A stretch of DNA of 37,032 bases from Planctomycetia bacterium (GCA_005799205.1 SYHM01000036.1:1-37032), one strand, 5' to 3'. Positions 1 to 7,854 are shown, counted from the stretch's first letter. Notes: generated by a model not told the origin, from the sequence alone. Numbers and translations are program-made.

Positions 1-50
1 AGCGGTGGCGTGTGCGACGCCGCGCGGCCGCGCTCGCGCGCTCACCTGAA

Positions 51-137
51 CGGACAGGGGGAGATTCGAACTCCCGATACGGTTACCCGTATACAGCATT
101 TCCAATGCTGCTCCTTCAACCGCTCGGACACCTGTCC
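51..137 (-). tRNA. tRNA-Ser (anticodon GGA)
   Basis: On the minus strand a full cloverleaf can be drawn. The acceptor stem GGACAGG pairs with CCTGTCC, with discriminator G at position 51. The anticodon stem CAGCA/TGCTG encloses the loop TTGGAAA, giving anticodon GGA, which reads UCC and UCU codons. A long variable arm (TACGG/CCGTA around a short loop) is typical of class II serine tRNAs. The T-arm is GGGAG-TTCGAAT-CTCCC. The 3' CCA is not encoded. It lies head to head with truB, only 21 bp away. Confidence 0.95.
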
Positions 138-146
138 AGGGAGGAC

Positions 147-152
147 TAGTCT
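147..152 (+). promoter_or_regulatory. Putative -10 hexamer of a leaderless truB transcript
   Basis: TAGTCT lies 6 bases upstream of the truB ATG, so transcription would begin at or next to the start codon. The only Shine-Dalgarno-like run (GGGAGGA, 139-145) lies upstream of the hexamer, 13 bases from the ATG, which is too far for normal use. No -35 consensus is visible. Confidence 0.4.
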
Positions 153-153
153 A
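148..153 (-). promoter_or_regulatory. Putative -10 hexamer of the tRNA-Ser gene
   Basis: TAGACT on the minus strand ends 10 bases before the mature tRNA 5' end, as expected for a -10 element with a very short 5' leader. No TTGACA-like -35 is visible at the usual distance. It overlaps the opposing TAGTCT hexamer of truB; together they form the near-palindrome CTAGTCTAG. Confidence 0.4.
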
Positions 154-158
154 GCGAG

Positions 159-899
159 ATGGACGCACGACCGATCGGCGCGACAACTCTCGAAGGCATT
201 CTGCTGATCGACAAACCTGAAGGTCCCACCAGTATGCGCGTCGTCGAACGCGTCCGTCGCGCAGCGGGCGGTGTCCGCTGTGGACACGCGGGCACCCTTG
301 ATCCTCTTGCAACGGGGCTCCTCGTTGTCGCACTGGGTCGCTTCACCAAAGAGATCGACAAACTCATGGGTGGCGACAAGCGGTATGAAACCGTCATTGA
401 TCTCTCCGCGTTCACTGCCACCGATGACCGCGAGGGGGAACGCACTCACGTCGCGATCGACCACCCGCCAACGCAGCAACAGATTGAAGCGGCGCTCGAG
501 CGTTTTCGCGGATCGATCATGCAGACTCCGCCCGCGTTCAGCGCCGTCAAGATCGCTGGTCGCCGCTCCTATGACATTGCTCGGCGTGCAACGAAAGCCG
601 CTCAGTTCGATGACGCCTCCGTCCCTCCCCCACCAACTCGTTCCGCACCCCGCCCAGCACAGGTTCACGCACTCACCCTGCGCACATTCGCGTGGCCACT
701 CGTCACGCTCGACATCCACTGCGCGAAGGGGTTCTACGTTCGCAGTCTTGCACGCGAACTCGGCACTGCTCTGAAGACGGGAGGACATTGCATCTCGATT
801 CGCCGCACATGGAGCGCTCCGTTCTCGATCGAAAACTCGCGTGCGCTCGACTCACTCCCCGCCGTGCTCACCGCGAGCGATCTGATTCGTGTTCCGTGA
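159..899 (+). CDS. truB: tRNA pseudouridine(55) synthase TruB
   Basis: TruB converts U55 in the T-loop of tRNAs to pseudouridine in the cytoplasm. The protein has 246 residues. The catalytic motif GHAGTLDPLATG spans residues 42-53, with the nucleophile at Asp48. The base-stacking Tyr is in RYETVIDL (Tyr76). Both positions match E. coli numbering. FYVRSLARELG (about 192-202) is the other family signature. A Pro/Ser-rich insert sits around residues 147-170. The protein is shorter than E. coli TruB (314 aa) and shows no C-terminal PUA domain. The start follows TAGTCT-N6-ATG and has no properly spaced Shine-Dalgarno. The last 48 bp overlap the 3' end of lspA on the other strand. Confidence 0.95.
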   Translation: MDARPIGATTLEGILLIDKPEGPTSMRVVERVRRAAGGVRCGHAGTLDPLATGLLVVALGRFTKEIDKLMGGDKRYETVIDLSAFTATDDREGERTHVAIDHPPTQQQIEAALERFRGSIMQTPPAFSAVKIAGRRSYDIARRATKAAQFDDASVPPPPTRSAPRPAQVHALTLRTFAWPLVTLDIHCAKGFYVRSLARELGTALKTGGHCISIRRTWSAPFSIENSRALDSLPAVLTASDLIRVP

Positions 900-1517
900 C
901 TCCCCTGCGACCTGCTGCTTTCTCTGATCCTCTCGACGGGCATGCAGCACGAGAAGGGCCATGCCACAGAGCAGAAACATGTCGGCGCCATTGAAGATCC
1001 ACGGAAAGATCTCCCGACTTCCACCGGGCCACGCGAGATCGAAAGGCAGGTGGCGACGGGGAAACAAGTAGAGAAAGTCGCGCACCGCTCCATAGACGAT
1101 GCGGTCATAGAGATTTCCGATTCCTCCCGCGAGGATCAATCCAATGGCGACATGAGCCCAGGTCGCACCAGCGCGCGTCCACCATCCGAAGATGAAGACG
1201 CCGGCGACCACGGCGAGTGCAGTGAAGCTGATGAACAGTCCGCGCGCGCCTTGCCCGATTCCAAAGACCGCACCGTGATTCACGACAAGGTGGAAGTCCA
1301 AGAGATCTGGAGCAATCGCATGCACCCCCTCGTGCCACGGAAGCCGATACGAGGGCTCTGCAACCACCTCACGCGGCGAGAGAGTCACTGGCGATTGAGC
1401 AACGCGCTCGAACGCCTCCGATTTGCTCCACAGGTCGATCGAGAGTGCAACTCCCCACACCAGAAGCAGCGTGACCCACGCGCGCGGCGAACGCCACGCG
1501 GCATCAGCTTGGTTCAC
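852..1517 (-). CDS. lspA: Lipoprotein signal peptidase (signal peptidase II)
   Basis: LspA is the inner-membrane aspartyl protease that cleaves prolipoprotein signal peptides before the lipid-modified Cys. The protein has 221 residues, longer than the usual 150-170. The extra length is a hydrophilic segment after TM1 (about 32-72) and a polar C-terminal tail (about 194-221). The catalytic dyad is visible as Asp147 in GAVRDFL and Asp179 in FNGAD. GGIGNLYDR (131-139) is the family signature. Four hydrophobic segments lie near 13-29, 93-111, 120-137 and 174-192. The ATG overlaps the stop of the upstream dksA-like gene (ATGA), so the two form a coupled operon. Substrates in this window include the predicted lipoproteins MltA and the 27423-27920 product. 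Confidence 0.93.
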   Translation of the reverse strand: MNQADAAWRSPRAWVTLLLVWGVALSIDLWSKSEAFERVAQSPVTLSPREVVAEPSYRLPWHEGVHAIAPDLLDFHLVVNHGAVFGIGQGARGLFISFTALAVVAGVFIFGWWTRAGATWAHVAIGLILAGGIGNLYDRIVYGAVRDFLYLFPRRHLPFDLAWPGGSREIFPWIFNGADMFLLCGMALLVLHARREDQRKQQVAGESRNTNQIARGEHGGE

Positions 1518-2437
1518 ACGCGGCCTCGAGATCGCTCGTCCACGCGCTCTGCCTCAATGACGTAGCGAGCCCATGGCTTCGCGTCGAGGCGACCCTTGGG
1601 GATCGGCTTTCCTGTCTGCATGCAGAGTCCAAACGTCCGATCCTTCACACGCCCGAGTGCGTCATCGATCTCGCGCACCAGTTCGCGATCCTGCTGTGCG
1701 AACTCAAGCGCAAAGCTCTGCTCGAACGTGTCGGTACCGATGTCGGCCATGTGCAGCGGCATCGTCGAGAGATTGCCGTCGTTGCTCTTGAGCGCTTCCT
1801 TCTCAGTAATCTCGACGCGACCAACCAGCTCAGACCTCGCCTTCAACAGCATCTCGTGATATCGATCAAGATCTCGATCCGACATCTTGGACGATCCCGC
1901 CTTGATGATTCGAACTTCCGCATCCTGTGCTGCCGCCAGCGCCTTCTCTGCTTTCGAAGCCGGCTTTTTCTTCGGCACCTTGATGCCCTTTGTTGACATC
2001 ACTCGAACGCGTCGGCCATTGATAATCACGAACCCTGGAGAATGCTTCTGTGATGCAGCTGCCTGAACGGCGGCTGCGGAGACTGAAATCGCATTAGCGA
2101 AATCGATTTTCTTCTTCGCTTCCTTCGGTCGATCGCTTGGACGAACCGGCTTCGGCTTCATCTTGGGTTTTGCAATCACTGGCGGCGGGGCACCCTTTGA
2201 TCGCTTTGGAGGCGGAGGAGGCTCTCCCACGATGCTCTTGGGCATCACGTAGACAAGTTTCGGCGGCGGAAGCTTGGTCAACTGCGGGGCGGTCGGAGGA
2301 GCCTGCTTCTTCGTAGGCACTGTCGGAATGGGTTTTGATTGAGCCTTCCCCGATGGGCGCTTGACTTGGGAGGACTTCGCGACCCCCTTGGATACCTTGT
2401 CCTTCTTCTTAATCGTGGCTTTTGACTTCGCGGGCAT
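1514..2437 (-). CDS. TraR/DksA-family protein with degenerate zinc finger and long basic N-terminus
   Basis: The 307-residue protein ends in a DksA/YocK-like core (about 187-307). This has the helical segment, then ADIGTDTFEQ (231-240), then the zinc-finger fold region with GKPIPKGRLDAKPWARY (276-292). DksA-family proteins bind the RNA polymerase secondary channel. Of the four zinc cysteines only Cys272 remains; the others read Thr275, Val293 and Ala296, so zinc binding is unlikely. Residues 1-170 are rich in Lys, Pro and Ala, probably disordered, with a short ordered-looking patch near 134-150. The start at 2437 was chosen because GGGAGAGGAG lies 6 bases upstream; an upstream TTG at 2455 would overlap that ribosome-binding site. 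The gene is first in an operon with lspA. The regulatory role is inferred from the family, not shown. Confidence 0.85.
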   Translation of the reverse strand: MPAKSKATIKKKDKVSKGVAKSSQVKRPSGKAQSKPIPTVPTKKQAPPTAPQLTKLPPPKLVYVMPKSIVGEPPPPPKRSKGAPPPVIAKPKMKPKPVRPSDRPKEAKKKIDFANAISVSAAAVQAAASQKHSPGFVIINGRRVRVMSTKGIKVPKKKPASKAEKALAAAQDAEVRIIKAGSSKMSDRDLDRYHEMLLKARSELVGRVEITEKEALKSNDGNLSTMPLHMADIGTDTFEQSFALEFAQQDRELVREIDDALGRVKDRTFGLCMQTGKPIPKGRLDAKPWARYVIEAERVDERSRGRV

Positions 2438-2487
2438 CGTGGGCTCCTCTCCCAATACAGGTCACTGCGCCGAGGGTGAAACGGCAG

Positions 2488-2516
2488 ATTTTAGCCTGTT
2501 TTTCACAATCCGTCAA
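2488..2516 (-). promoter_or_regulatory. Sigma70-type promoter of the dksA-like/lspA operon
   Basis: On the minus strand, TTGACG (2516-2511), a 17-base spacer, then TAAAAT (2493-2488). Transcription would start near 2481, giving a leader of about 44 nt that carries the strong GGGAGAGGAG ribosome-binding site. This is the best consensus promoter in the window and contrasts with the TANNNT-only starts elsewhere. Confidence 0.7.
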
Positions 2517-2526
2517 CCCCACGCGT

Positions 2527-3507
2527 TCATCGTGACCTTGGCGAGGATGACCCAATGCGCCGAAACTTCTCATATCTGCACCTCACGAGCGTTTCGCTGT
2601 CGAGGCGAGTCAGCTCGCTGAGTTGCGAGAGGATCCATGACTGAACCGCCTGCGCAGTTCCCTTCGGGTCGCGGTGCGCGCCTCCGAGGGGCTCTGGAAT
2701 CACAGCGTCGATCAGTCCGTTGCGAAGGTTGTCGCGGGCGGTGAGAGCGAGTGCCTTTGCAGCGAGCGGATTCGTGCGCTCGTTCGCCTCCTTCCAGAGA
2801 ATCGCCGCACACCCCTCAGGCGAGATGACCGAGTACCACGAGTGTTCGAGCATTGCGACGCGATCTGCAACCGCGATCCCGAGGGCCCCACCAGACCCTC
2901 CTTCTCCGATCACGACCGAGACGATCGGCGTGCGAATTCGACTCATTTCGCGCAGGTTGACTGCGATCGCCTCTGCCTGCCCCCGCTCCTCACTATCAAT
3001 ACCCGGATACGCCCCTGGCGTATCGACAAGCGTCACGATTGGAAGCCCAAACTTCTCCGCCAACCGCATCTTGATGAGTGCCTTGCGATACCCCTCGGGG
3101 TTTGCACATCCGAAACGACATGAGATACGTTCGGCCGTCGTGCGCCCCTTCTGATGCCCCACCAGAAGCACCTTCCATGGACCAATCCTCGTGAAACCAG
3201 CGACCATCGCGGGGTCATCCGCAAAGCGCCGATCGCCGTGAAACTGGCTGAAATCGCGACACATCAAGTCGGTGTAGTCGAGGGTCTGAGGTCGCGCTGG
3301 GTGCCGAGCGACCCGCACCGTCTGCCACGGGGAGAGCTCTTTATATGCCTTCGCGAGCAGCGTTGATCGGGTCGCGCGAAGCGTGTTGAGTTCGTCGCAC
3401 TCCTGCAACTGCACCGTCGCTTCGAGCGCCGTGATCTGCCGTTCGATCTCGATGATCGGCTGTTCGAAATCTAGCATCGACACTGCGCCCGACATCGCTC
3501 TTGACAT
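2527..3507 (-). CDS. accA: Acetyl-CoA carboxylase carboxyltransferase subunit alpha
   Basis: AccA pairs with AccD to transfer the carboxyl group from carboxybiotin to acetyl-CoA, the committed step of fatty-acid synthesis. The 326-residue length is normal for the family. Recognisable motifs are the N-terminal helix (LDFEQPIIEIERQI), FHGDRRFADDPAMV, GHQKGR, the oxyanion-hole region LVDTPGAYPG, GEGGSGGALGI and VISPEGCAAILWK. The start ATG at 3507 is preferred because the minus strand reads TACGAT-N8-ATG with no Shine-Dalgarno. An upstream in-frame TTG (3525) would overlap that hexamer; ATGs at 3495 and 3477 are also possible. It is divergent from proC across 36 bp. Confidence 0.93.
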   Translation of the reverse strand: MSRAMSGAVSMLDFEQPIIEIERQITALEATVQLQECDELNTLRATRSTLLAKAYKELSPWQTVRVARHPARPQTLDYTDLMCRDFSQFHGDRRFADDPAMVAGFTRIGPWKVLLVGHQKGRTTAERISCRFGCANPEGYRKALIKMRLAEKFGLPIVTLVDTPGAYPGIDSEERGQAEAIAVNLREMSRIRTPIVSVVIGEGGSGGALGIAVADRVAMLEHSWYSVISPEGCAAILWKEANERTNPLAAKALALTARDNLRNGLIDAVIPEPLGGAHRDPKGTAQAVQSWILSQLSELTRLDSETLVRCRYEKFRRIGSSSPRSR

Positions 3508-3515
3508 AGTCCGAA

Positions 3516-3521
3516 ATCGTA
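3516..3521 (-). promoter_or_regulatory. Putative -10 hexamer of a leaderless accA transcript
   Basis: TACGAT on the minus strand, 8 bases before the accA ATG. It is the same hexamer as at mltA. No -35 consensus is visible at 17-18 bases upstream. Confidence 0.35.
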
Positions 3522-3531
3522 CCAAGTCTGA

Positions 3532-3537
3532 TAAGGT
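3532..3537 (+). promoter_or_regulatory. Possible -10 hexamer / ribosome-binding site of proC
   Basis: TAAGGT lies 6 bases before the proC ATG and fits TANNNT. The same bases contain AAGG, 7 bases before the ATG, which could instead be a Shine-Dalgarno. A perfect TTGACA at 3501-3506 is 25 bases upstream, too far for a standard -35, so the assignment is ambiguous. Confidence 0.25.
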
Positions 3538-3543
3538 TTCAGG

Positions 3544-4392
3544 ATGAACGATGGCATCGCAGTCTTCGGCTTTGGCACGATGGGAAGCGCGCTCGTTGGA
3601 GGAATGATTCGATCCAATCTGGTTTCTCCCGAGTCCATTCTGGTTGTCGATCCCGAGCCACTCGCGCGAACACGTGCGGCGAACCTCGGCTGCCGTGTGT
3701 CGGAATCACCTTCCGACTCGGCGCACTGCACCCGAGTAATCATTGCCGTCAAGCCGCAAACATTTCCAGAACTTGCACTCGCTCTTGGTGCACTGCAGTC
3801 GCCCGCGCTCGTCCTCTCGTTGATGGCTGGTGTCTCAATTGCTCGGGTGCAATCAGCGCTCGGCGCGCACGCCCGATGTGCTCGATGCATGCCCAACATC
3901 GCTGCGCAGATTGGGCTCGCCGTCACGACCTACGCACTCGCTCCCAACTGCACAATCGCAGATCGCGATTTCGTCGAGCGGCTGCTGGGGTCCGTTGGAA
4001 CGACTGTCGAGATCGGCGAACCGCTCTTCAATGCTGCGACCGCTGCGGGCGGATCTGGACCCGCGTATCTCTTCTTTCTTGCCGAGACCATGATCGAAAG
4101 CGCCGTGCGCCTAGGGTTTGATCAGCCAACTGCAGATCGCATCGTTCGGCAGTCGTTGCTCGGGGCAGCAACATTGTTGGCACGGGGACCTCGCTCAGCG
4201 GCAGAACTGAGAGGAATGGTGACAAGTCAGGGAGGCACCACGAGCGCGGCCATGGCAATCTTCGACTCGTACGGTTTTCGAACGATGATGCATGATGCAC
4301 TGCGTGCCGCAAACGATCGAGGACGCGACCTCGCGCTGACTGCGGCATCGCAACAGAATTCCCACGCCAACGGTGCCTCGAGTTCGCACTGA
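3544..4392 (+). CDS. proC: Pyrroline-5-carboxylate reductase
   Basis: ProC catalyses the last step of proline synthesis, the NAD(P)H-dependent reduction of 1-pyrroline-5-carboxylate. The 282 residues match the family length. The N-terminal dinucleotide-binding loop reads GFGTMGSALVGGM. AVKPQ follows the Rossmann core, and MPNIAAQIG is the substrate-side loop. The C-terminal dimerisation domain carries GGSGPAYLFFLAE and GMVTSQGGTTSAAM (usual form VTSPGGTT). The tail after about residue 265 is polar and unconserved. It is divergent from accA and followed 14 bp later by the ABC exporter genes, whose function is not obviously linked. Confidence 0.95.
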   Translation: MNDGIAVFGFGTMGSALVGGMIRSNLVSPESILVVDPEPLARTRAANLGCRVSESPSDSAHCTRVIIAVKPQTFPELALALGALQSPALVLSLMAGVSIARVQSALGAHARCARCMPNIAAQIGLAVTTYALAPNCTIADRDFVERLLGSVGTTVEIGEPLFNAATAAGGSGPAYLFFLAETMIESAVRLGFDQPTADRIVRQSLLGAATLLARGPRSAAELRGMVTSQGGTTSAAMAIFDSYGFRTMMHDALRAANDRGRDLALTAASQQNSHANGASSSH

Positions 4393-4406
4393 ACATTGGC
4401 GACTTG

Positions 4407-5393
4407 ATGCTTCACGAATCCCCAGAACTTGCCGTCAATCTGAGCGACGTCCGCAAGCGCTACGGACGGACGATCCATGCTTTGCGTGGGGTCTCGATTT
4501 GCGTGCGCCGCGGCGAGATTTTTGGATTGCTCGGACCAAACGGCGCGGGCAAGAGCACTCTTGTCAAGATCATGATGACGATCGTTCGGCCAGAGAGCGC
4601 ACTCGGCGAAGTGCTCGGCCGAGCCGTAGGAGATCCTGATGCACTCGCGCGCATCGGATACCTGCCCGAACATCATCGATTTCCAACTTATCTCACAGGA
4701 CGGCAGATTGTCGAATTCAGCGGCGCAATGTCGCGGGTCGATCGTCCAACACGCAAGCGACGCGCGAGCGAGTTGCTCGACCGCGTGGGAATGGGCGCGT
4801 GGAAGGACAGGCCGCTCGGGTCGTACTCGAAAGGAATGAGACAGCGCACTGGACTCGCGGCTGCACTCGTCAACGATCCACAGCTCGTGGTCCTTGACGA
4901 ACCGACCGACGGCGTCGACCCAGTTGGGAGGCGCGAGATTCGAGATCTCCTCGTTGGTTTCCGTGACGAAGGAAGAACGGTTCTCCTCAATTCACACTTG
5001 CTCTCTGAGATTGAAACGGTTTGTTCGCGCGTTGCAATCATGGTGCAGGGGCGCATGGTGGCACAAGGCACGATTGACGAACTCACAGCATCGAGCCGGC
5101 GGTACGAGATCATCGTCGAGGGTCCCCCCCCACCGTGGGGTTCGGATCATGCATCCGTGCAGGCAATTCCTGCGGGTCACTTGCTCGCTGCCGGAGTCGC
5201 ACAAGCATCGACGCGGCTCATCTTTCTCGGACTCGACGCGCAGGGGGCCCAGCCGATTCTCGATCGCCTCCGCGCAGAATCGCGAACCGTAGTTGCGGTG
5301 CAGACGGTGCGCGAGTCGCTCGAAGATCTCTTCATGCGCGCAGTAACCGATCCTGACACCGGCCTCATCTACCGACCAGGCGCCGCGACATGA
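4407..5393 (+). CDS. ABC-2 type transporter ATP-binding protein
   Basis: ATPase subunit of an ABC exporter, 328 residues. Walker A is GLLGPNGAGKSTLVKI (about 41-56), the signature is YSKGMRQRTGLAAAL, Walker B is LVVLDEPTDGVDP, and the switch His is in NSHLLSEIE. The layout matches the CcmA/NosF-type subfamily. Beyond about residue 220 there is a C-terminal extension of unknown role. The start ATG at 4407 follows an in-frame TTG at 4404, and no convincing ribosome-binding site is seen. The stop overlaps the ATG of the permease gene (ATGA), so the two are translated together. The substrate cannot be told from sequence. Confidence 0.9.
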   Translation: MLHESPELAVNLSDVRKRYGRTIHALRGVSICVRRGEIFGLLGPNGAGKSTLVKIMMTIVRPESALGEVLGRAVGDPDALARIGYLPEHHRFPTYLTGRQIVEFSGAMSRVDRPTRKRRASELLDRVGMGAWKDRPLGSYSKGMRQRTGLAAALVNDPQLVVLDEPTDGVDPVGRREIRDLLVGFRDEGRTVLLNSHLLSEIETVCSRVAIMVQGRMVAQGTIDELTASSRRYEIIVEGPPPPWGSDHASVQAIPAGHLLAAGVAQASTRLIFLGLDAQGAQPILDRLRAESRTVVAVQTVRESLEDLFMRAVTDPDTGLIYRPGAAT

Positions 5394-6457
5394 TGCAAAC
5401 CATCGCCATCTTCGTCGCTGCGTACCGCGAACTCAGCGCGAGACGACTCTTCTGGCTTGCACTCGGAATCACGCTCGTTGTCGTTGGGCTCTTTGCCTGC
5501 CTGGGACTCAATGAAACCGGAATCAGCTTCCTCGGATGGACCTTCGACAGCCCTTTCTACAACACGACGACGACTTCTCCTGAGACCTTTTACAAGCAGC
5601 TCTTTGTGAGCCTTGGAGTCGAGTGGTGGCTTGGGCTCATCGCCACGCTTCTCGCGCTCGTGACCACCTGCGGGATCGTTCCCGACCTCGTTGCACCAGG
5701 GTCGGTTGACCTGCTGCTTGCGAAACCGATTACGCGATCTCGACTCTTCCTCACCAAGTACGCGAGCGGATTACTGTTTGCGGCACTTCAAGTATTGGTG
5801 TTCACGACGGCAAGCTTCATCGTCATCGGAATTCGAGGAGGCGCGTGGGAGATTTCACTCTTCGCTGCGGTCCCCATCGTGACTTTTTTCTACAGCCTGC
5901 TCTTCAGCATCTGCGCGCTCATCGGGGTTGTGACACGATCATCCGTTGCTTCATTGATCCTCACCCTGCTTGCGTGGGCAGTCATCTTCACGATCAACTT
6001 CGCAGAAATGATCGTCAGCCGCGGTCGACTCGCCAACGAAATGGAGGGGCGATCGATCGTCGCTTCGCTCGCGAGTACTGAAGATCCACCTGACGACGAG
6101 ACTCGTGAAGAGCTCGAGGCAGACCTCGCGCGTGTTCGAGAGCACGAACCGAATTGGAACACCGCACACGGCTGGCTCTTTGGAATCAAGACGTGCCTGC
6201 CGAAAACCACCGACACGTTGGCGCTGCTCGATCGGTGGCTCATCGATCCTGCAATGCTTCCACAGCGGGGCGAAGATTCAACTCGCGGTGCGGAAGGCGC
6301 ATTCGGCTCGCGCAGAGTTCGCGGCGGCGAGTTCGAACGCGCGGTGCGCGACGAACGTCGCGCTCATTCGCTCTGGTGGATTGTCGGCACGAGTCTGCTC
6401 CTTGAAGGATGCATCCTCGCGCTTGCAACGCTCATCTTTGCCAGACGCGACTACTAG
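5390..6457 (+). CDS. ABC-2 type transporter permease
   Basis: Membrane partner of the preceding ATPase, 355 residues. Hydrophobic segments lie near 19-41, 80-100, 126-148, 155-178, 184-206 and 332-351, six in all, as in ABC-2 permeases. The conserved loop PGSVDLLLAKPITRSRLFLTKY (given as PGSVDLLLAKPITRSR plus LFLTKY, about 102-123) is the cytoplasmic coupling element found in NosY-like permeases. A large soluble loop (about 207-330), rich in acidic and basic residues, separates the last helix from the rest. It overlaps the ATPase gene by 4 bp and ends 21 bp short of the convergent mltA. Confidence 0.85.
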   Translation: MMQTIAIFVAAYRELSARRLFWLALGITLVVVGLFACLGLNETGISFLGWTFDSPFYNTTTTSPETFYKQLFVSLGVEWWLGLIATLLALVTTCGIVPDLVAPGSVDLLLAKPITRSRLFLTKYASGLLFAALQVLVFTTASFIVIGIRGGAWEISLFAAVPIVTFFYSLLFSICALIGVVTRSSVASLILTLLAWAVIFTINFAEMIVSRGRLANEMEGRSIVASLASTEDPPDDETREELEADLARVREHEPNWNTAHGWLFGIKTCLPKTTDTLALLDRWLIDPAMLPQRGEDSTRGAEGAFGSRRVRGGEFERAVRDERRAHSLWWIVGTSLLLEGCILALATLIFARRDY

Positions 6458-6478
6458 CGCCCACTCACCCGCCTCGAC

Positions 6479-7768
6479 TCACCCCGCGCTCGGCTTCGAC
6501 TTCGCTGCGGGCTTTCGTGCAGGAAGTGGATACTGCGAGACGTACTCGGGCTTCAAGAAGAAGTAGTAGAGCGTGCCTTCACAGTATTGGCCTCCAGCGA
6601 GAATCTCTGCCGAAGGCCCGATTCCCATGAAGATGTCCGCTCGGCCAGGGGCGCGAATGGCACCTCCAGTGTCCTGATCAAGCATGAATCGCGTGAAGGG
6701 TTGGCGCGATCCACCGTATGAACTCGACTGCGTGTTAACAAACATCACCCCGCCTGGCGGATAGACGCTCTTGTCGGTTGCGAGTGAAACCTTGTCTGTG
6801 ACCTTGACGCCCAGGCTTCCTGCAGGCCAAGTCTTTCCGTCGTACTGCTGAAAGAATGTGTAGCGGTTGTTGAGATTGATCGCCGCCAACACGGGTGCAG
6901 GATCCTTCTCATACAGCCGACGAATCGCCGAAAGATTCAGTTGATTCTCAGGGATCGCGCCGGCTGCGACGAGGCTTGTTCCCAGTCCCACATACTCGCC
7001 ATCGGTTGCTCCCGCGTAGCCAATGAACATGATCTTCCCATCGGGCAGCAGCAACTTTGCGCTCCCGTTGACTTGCACGATGTACGCGTCGAGCGCCGTG
7101 GGAAACCACGCGAGTTCTAGCCCGTTGAGCATTCCAGAGGTCTGAATCTGCTCTCTGTTTGGCCACGGAGCGATTTCGCTGGGCGAGATACGTCGACCAA
7201 GTGCCTTGCCAGTCGTTGGATCCGTTTCGAGTTCCTTCGGTCGCTTGTAAATCGGGAACTCGAATCCAGGAGCCTTGACCAGACTCGCCTTGAATTCGGG
7301 CGCGTAGTACCCCGTGAAGAGCACTCCACCCTTTCCGTTCCAGCCCTTCGTCTGCCAGCAATCGAACATCTGCATGAGCGCACTCGTGAATGCAGCGTGA
7401 TCGGCGCTCTCATTGAGAATCTGCCGAAACGCGATCACACTCGACGAGGCCTGATCCCACGTGCAGACTTCTGGAAATGGAAACATCTGTGGAAAGCGCG
7501 AACGACTCGATGGACTCTCGTACCACGTCTGATCCTGCGCGAGCGCTTCCGTGAGATAGGCGTCACGCGCGTTCCATGCTCCGGTCAAGTCAGGCCACGC
7601 TTCGCCTGGTTCGAGTTTTCGCAAAGCACACTCACCAGGAGCGAGCGGCCGCGCAAAGTCGGCGACTGGACCTGGTGCAGGTGGAGTCTCGCATCCAACG
7701 AGCGCGATGGTCGCGCAGCAGATGGTGACGCAGAAAGAAAGGCCGATAGTTTGTTTGCATCCTTGCAT
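6479..7768 (-). CDS. mltA: MltA-type membrane-bound lytic murein transglycosylase (lipoprotein)
   Basis: MltA cleaves peptidoglycan between MurNAc and GlcNAc to give 1,6-anhydro-MurNAc ends. The 429-residue protein begins with a lipoprotein signal ending in ALVGC; Cys26 would be the lipidated residue processed by LspA. Family motifs are LFTGYYAPEF near the start of the domain, AYIVQVNGSAKL, and in the C-terminal 3D domain QDTGGAIRAPGRADIFMG, which carries the conserved aspartates. The tail is Lys/Ala/Pro-rich. The start at 7768 fits TACGAT-N7-ATG. The alternative ATG at 7777 lies inside that hexamer and would add three residues. No Shine-Dalgarno is present. Confidence 0.92.
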   Translation of the reverse strand: MQGCKQTIGLSFCVTICCATIALVGCETPPAPGPVADFARPLAPGECALRKLEPGEAWPDLTGAWNARDAYLTEALAQDQTWYESPSSRSRFPQMFPFPEVCTWDQASSSVIAFRQILNESADHAAFTSALMQMFDCWQTKGWNGKGGVLFTGYYAPEFKASLVKAPGFEFPIYKRPKELETDPTTGKALGRRISPSEIAPWPNREQIQTSGMLNGLELAWFPTALDAYIVQVNGSAKLLLPDGKIMFIGYAGATDGEYVGLGTSLVAAGAIPENQLNLSAIRRLYEKDPAPVLAAINLNNRYTFFQQYDGKTWPAGSLGVKVTDKVSLATDKSVYPPGGVMFVNTQSSSYGGSRQPFTRFMLDQDTGGAIRAPGRADIFMGIGPSAEILAGGQYCEGTLYYFFLKPEYVSQYPLPARKPAAKSKPSAG

Positions 7769-7775
7769 GGAATGC

Positions 7776-7781
7776 ATCGTA
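7776..7781 (-). promoter_or_regulatory. Putative -10 hexamer of a leaderless mltA transcript
   Basis: TACGAT on the minus strand, 7 bases before the ATG at 7768. A TTGACG occurs only 10 bases upstream of it, too close to act as its -35. The mltA and tatA starts are divergent across 86 bp. Confidence 0.35.
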
Positions 7782-7823
7782 GCGATTTGCGCGTCAAACT
7801 CCCATCATCAGTTGCGATCTGTG

Positions 7824-7829
7824 TATGAT
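7824..7829 (+). promoter_or_regulatory. Putative -10 hexamer of tatA
   Basis: TATGAT, with transcription expected near 7836. This gives a leader of about 19 nt that contains CGGAG (7845-7849), six bases before the tatA ATG. No clear -35 is visible. Confidence 0.35.
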
Positions 7830-7854
7830 TTGCCGACAAATTCTCGGAGCAACC

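Noticed and set aside
1-50. GC-rich sequence downstream of tRNA-Ser
   Set aside because: No gene, terminator or second tRNA could be recognised.
42-788. 248-codon reading frame on the minus strand across tRNA-Ser and truB
   Set aside because: It runs through the tRNA and is antisense to well-conserved TruB motifs; no family features.
3501-3506. Perfect TTGACA near proC
   Set aside because: It is within the first accA codons, and the nearest usable hexamer (TAAGGT) is 25 bases away. No -10 lies at 16-18 bases.
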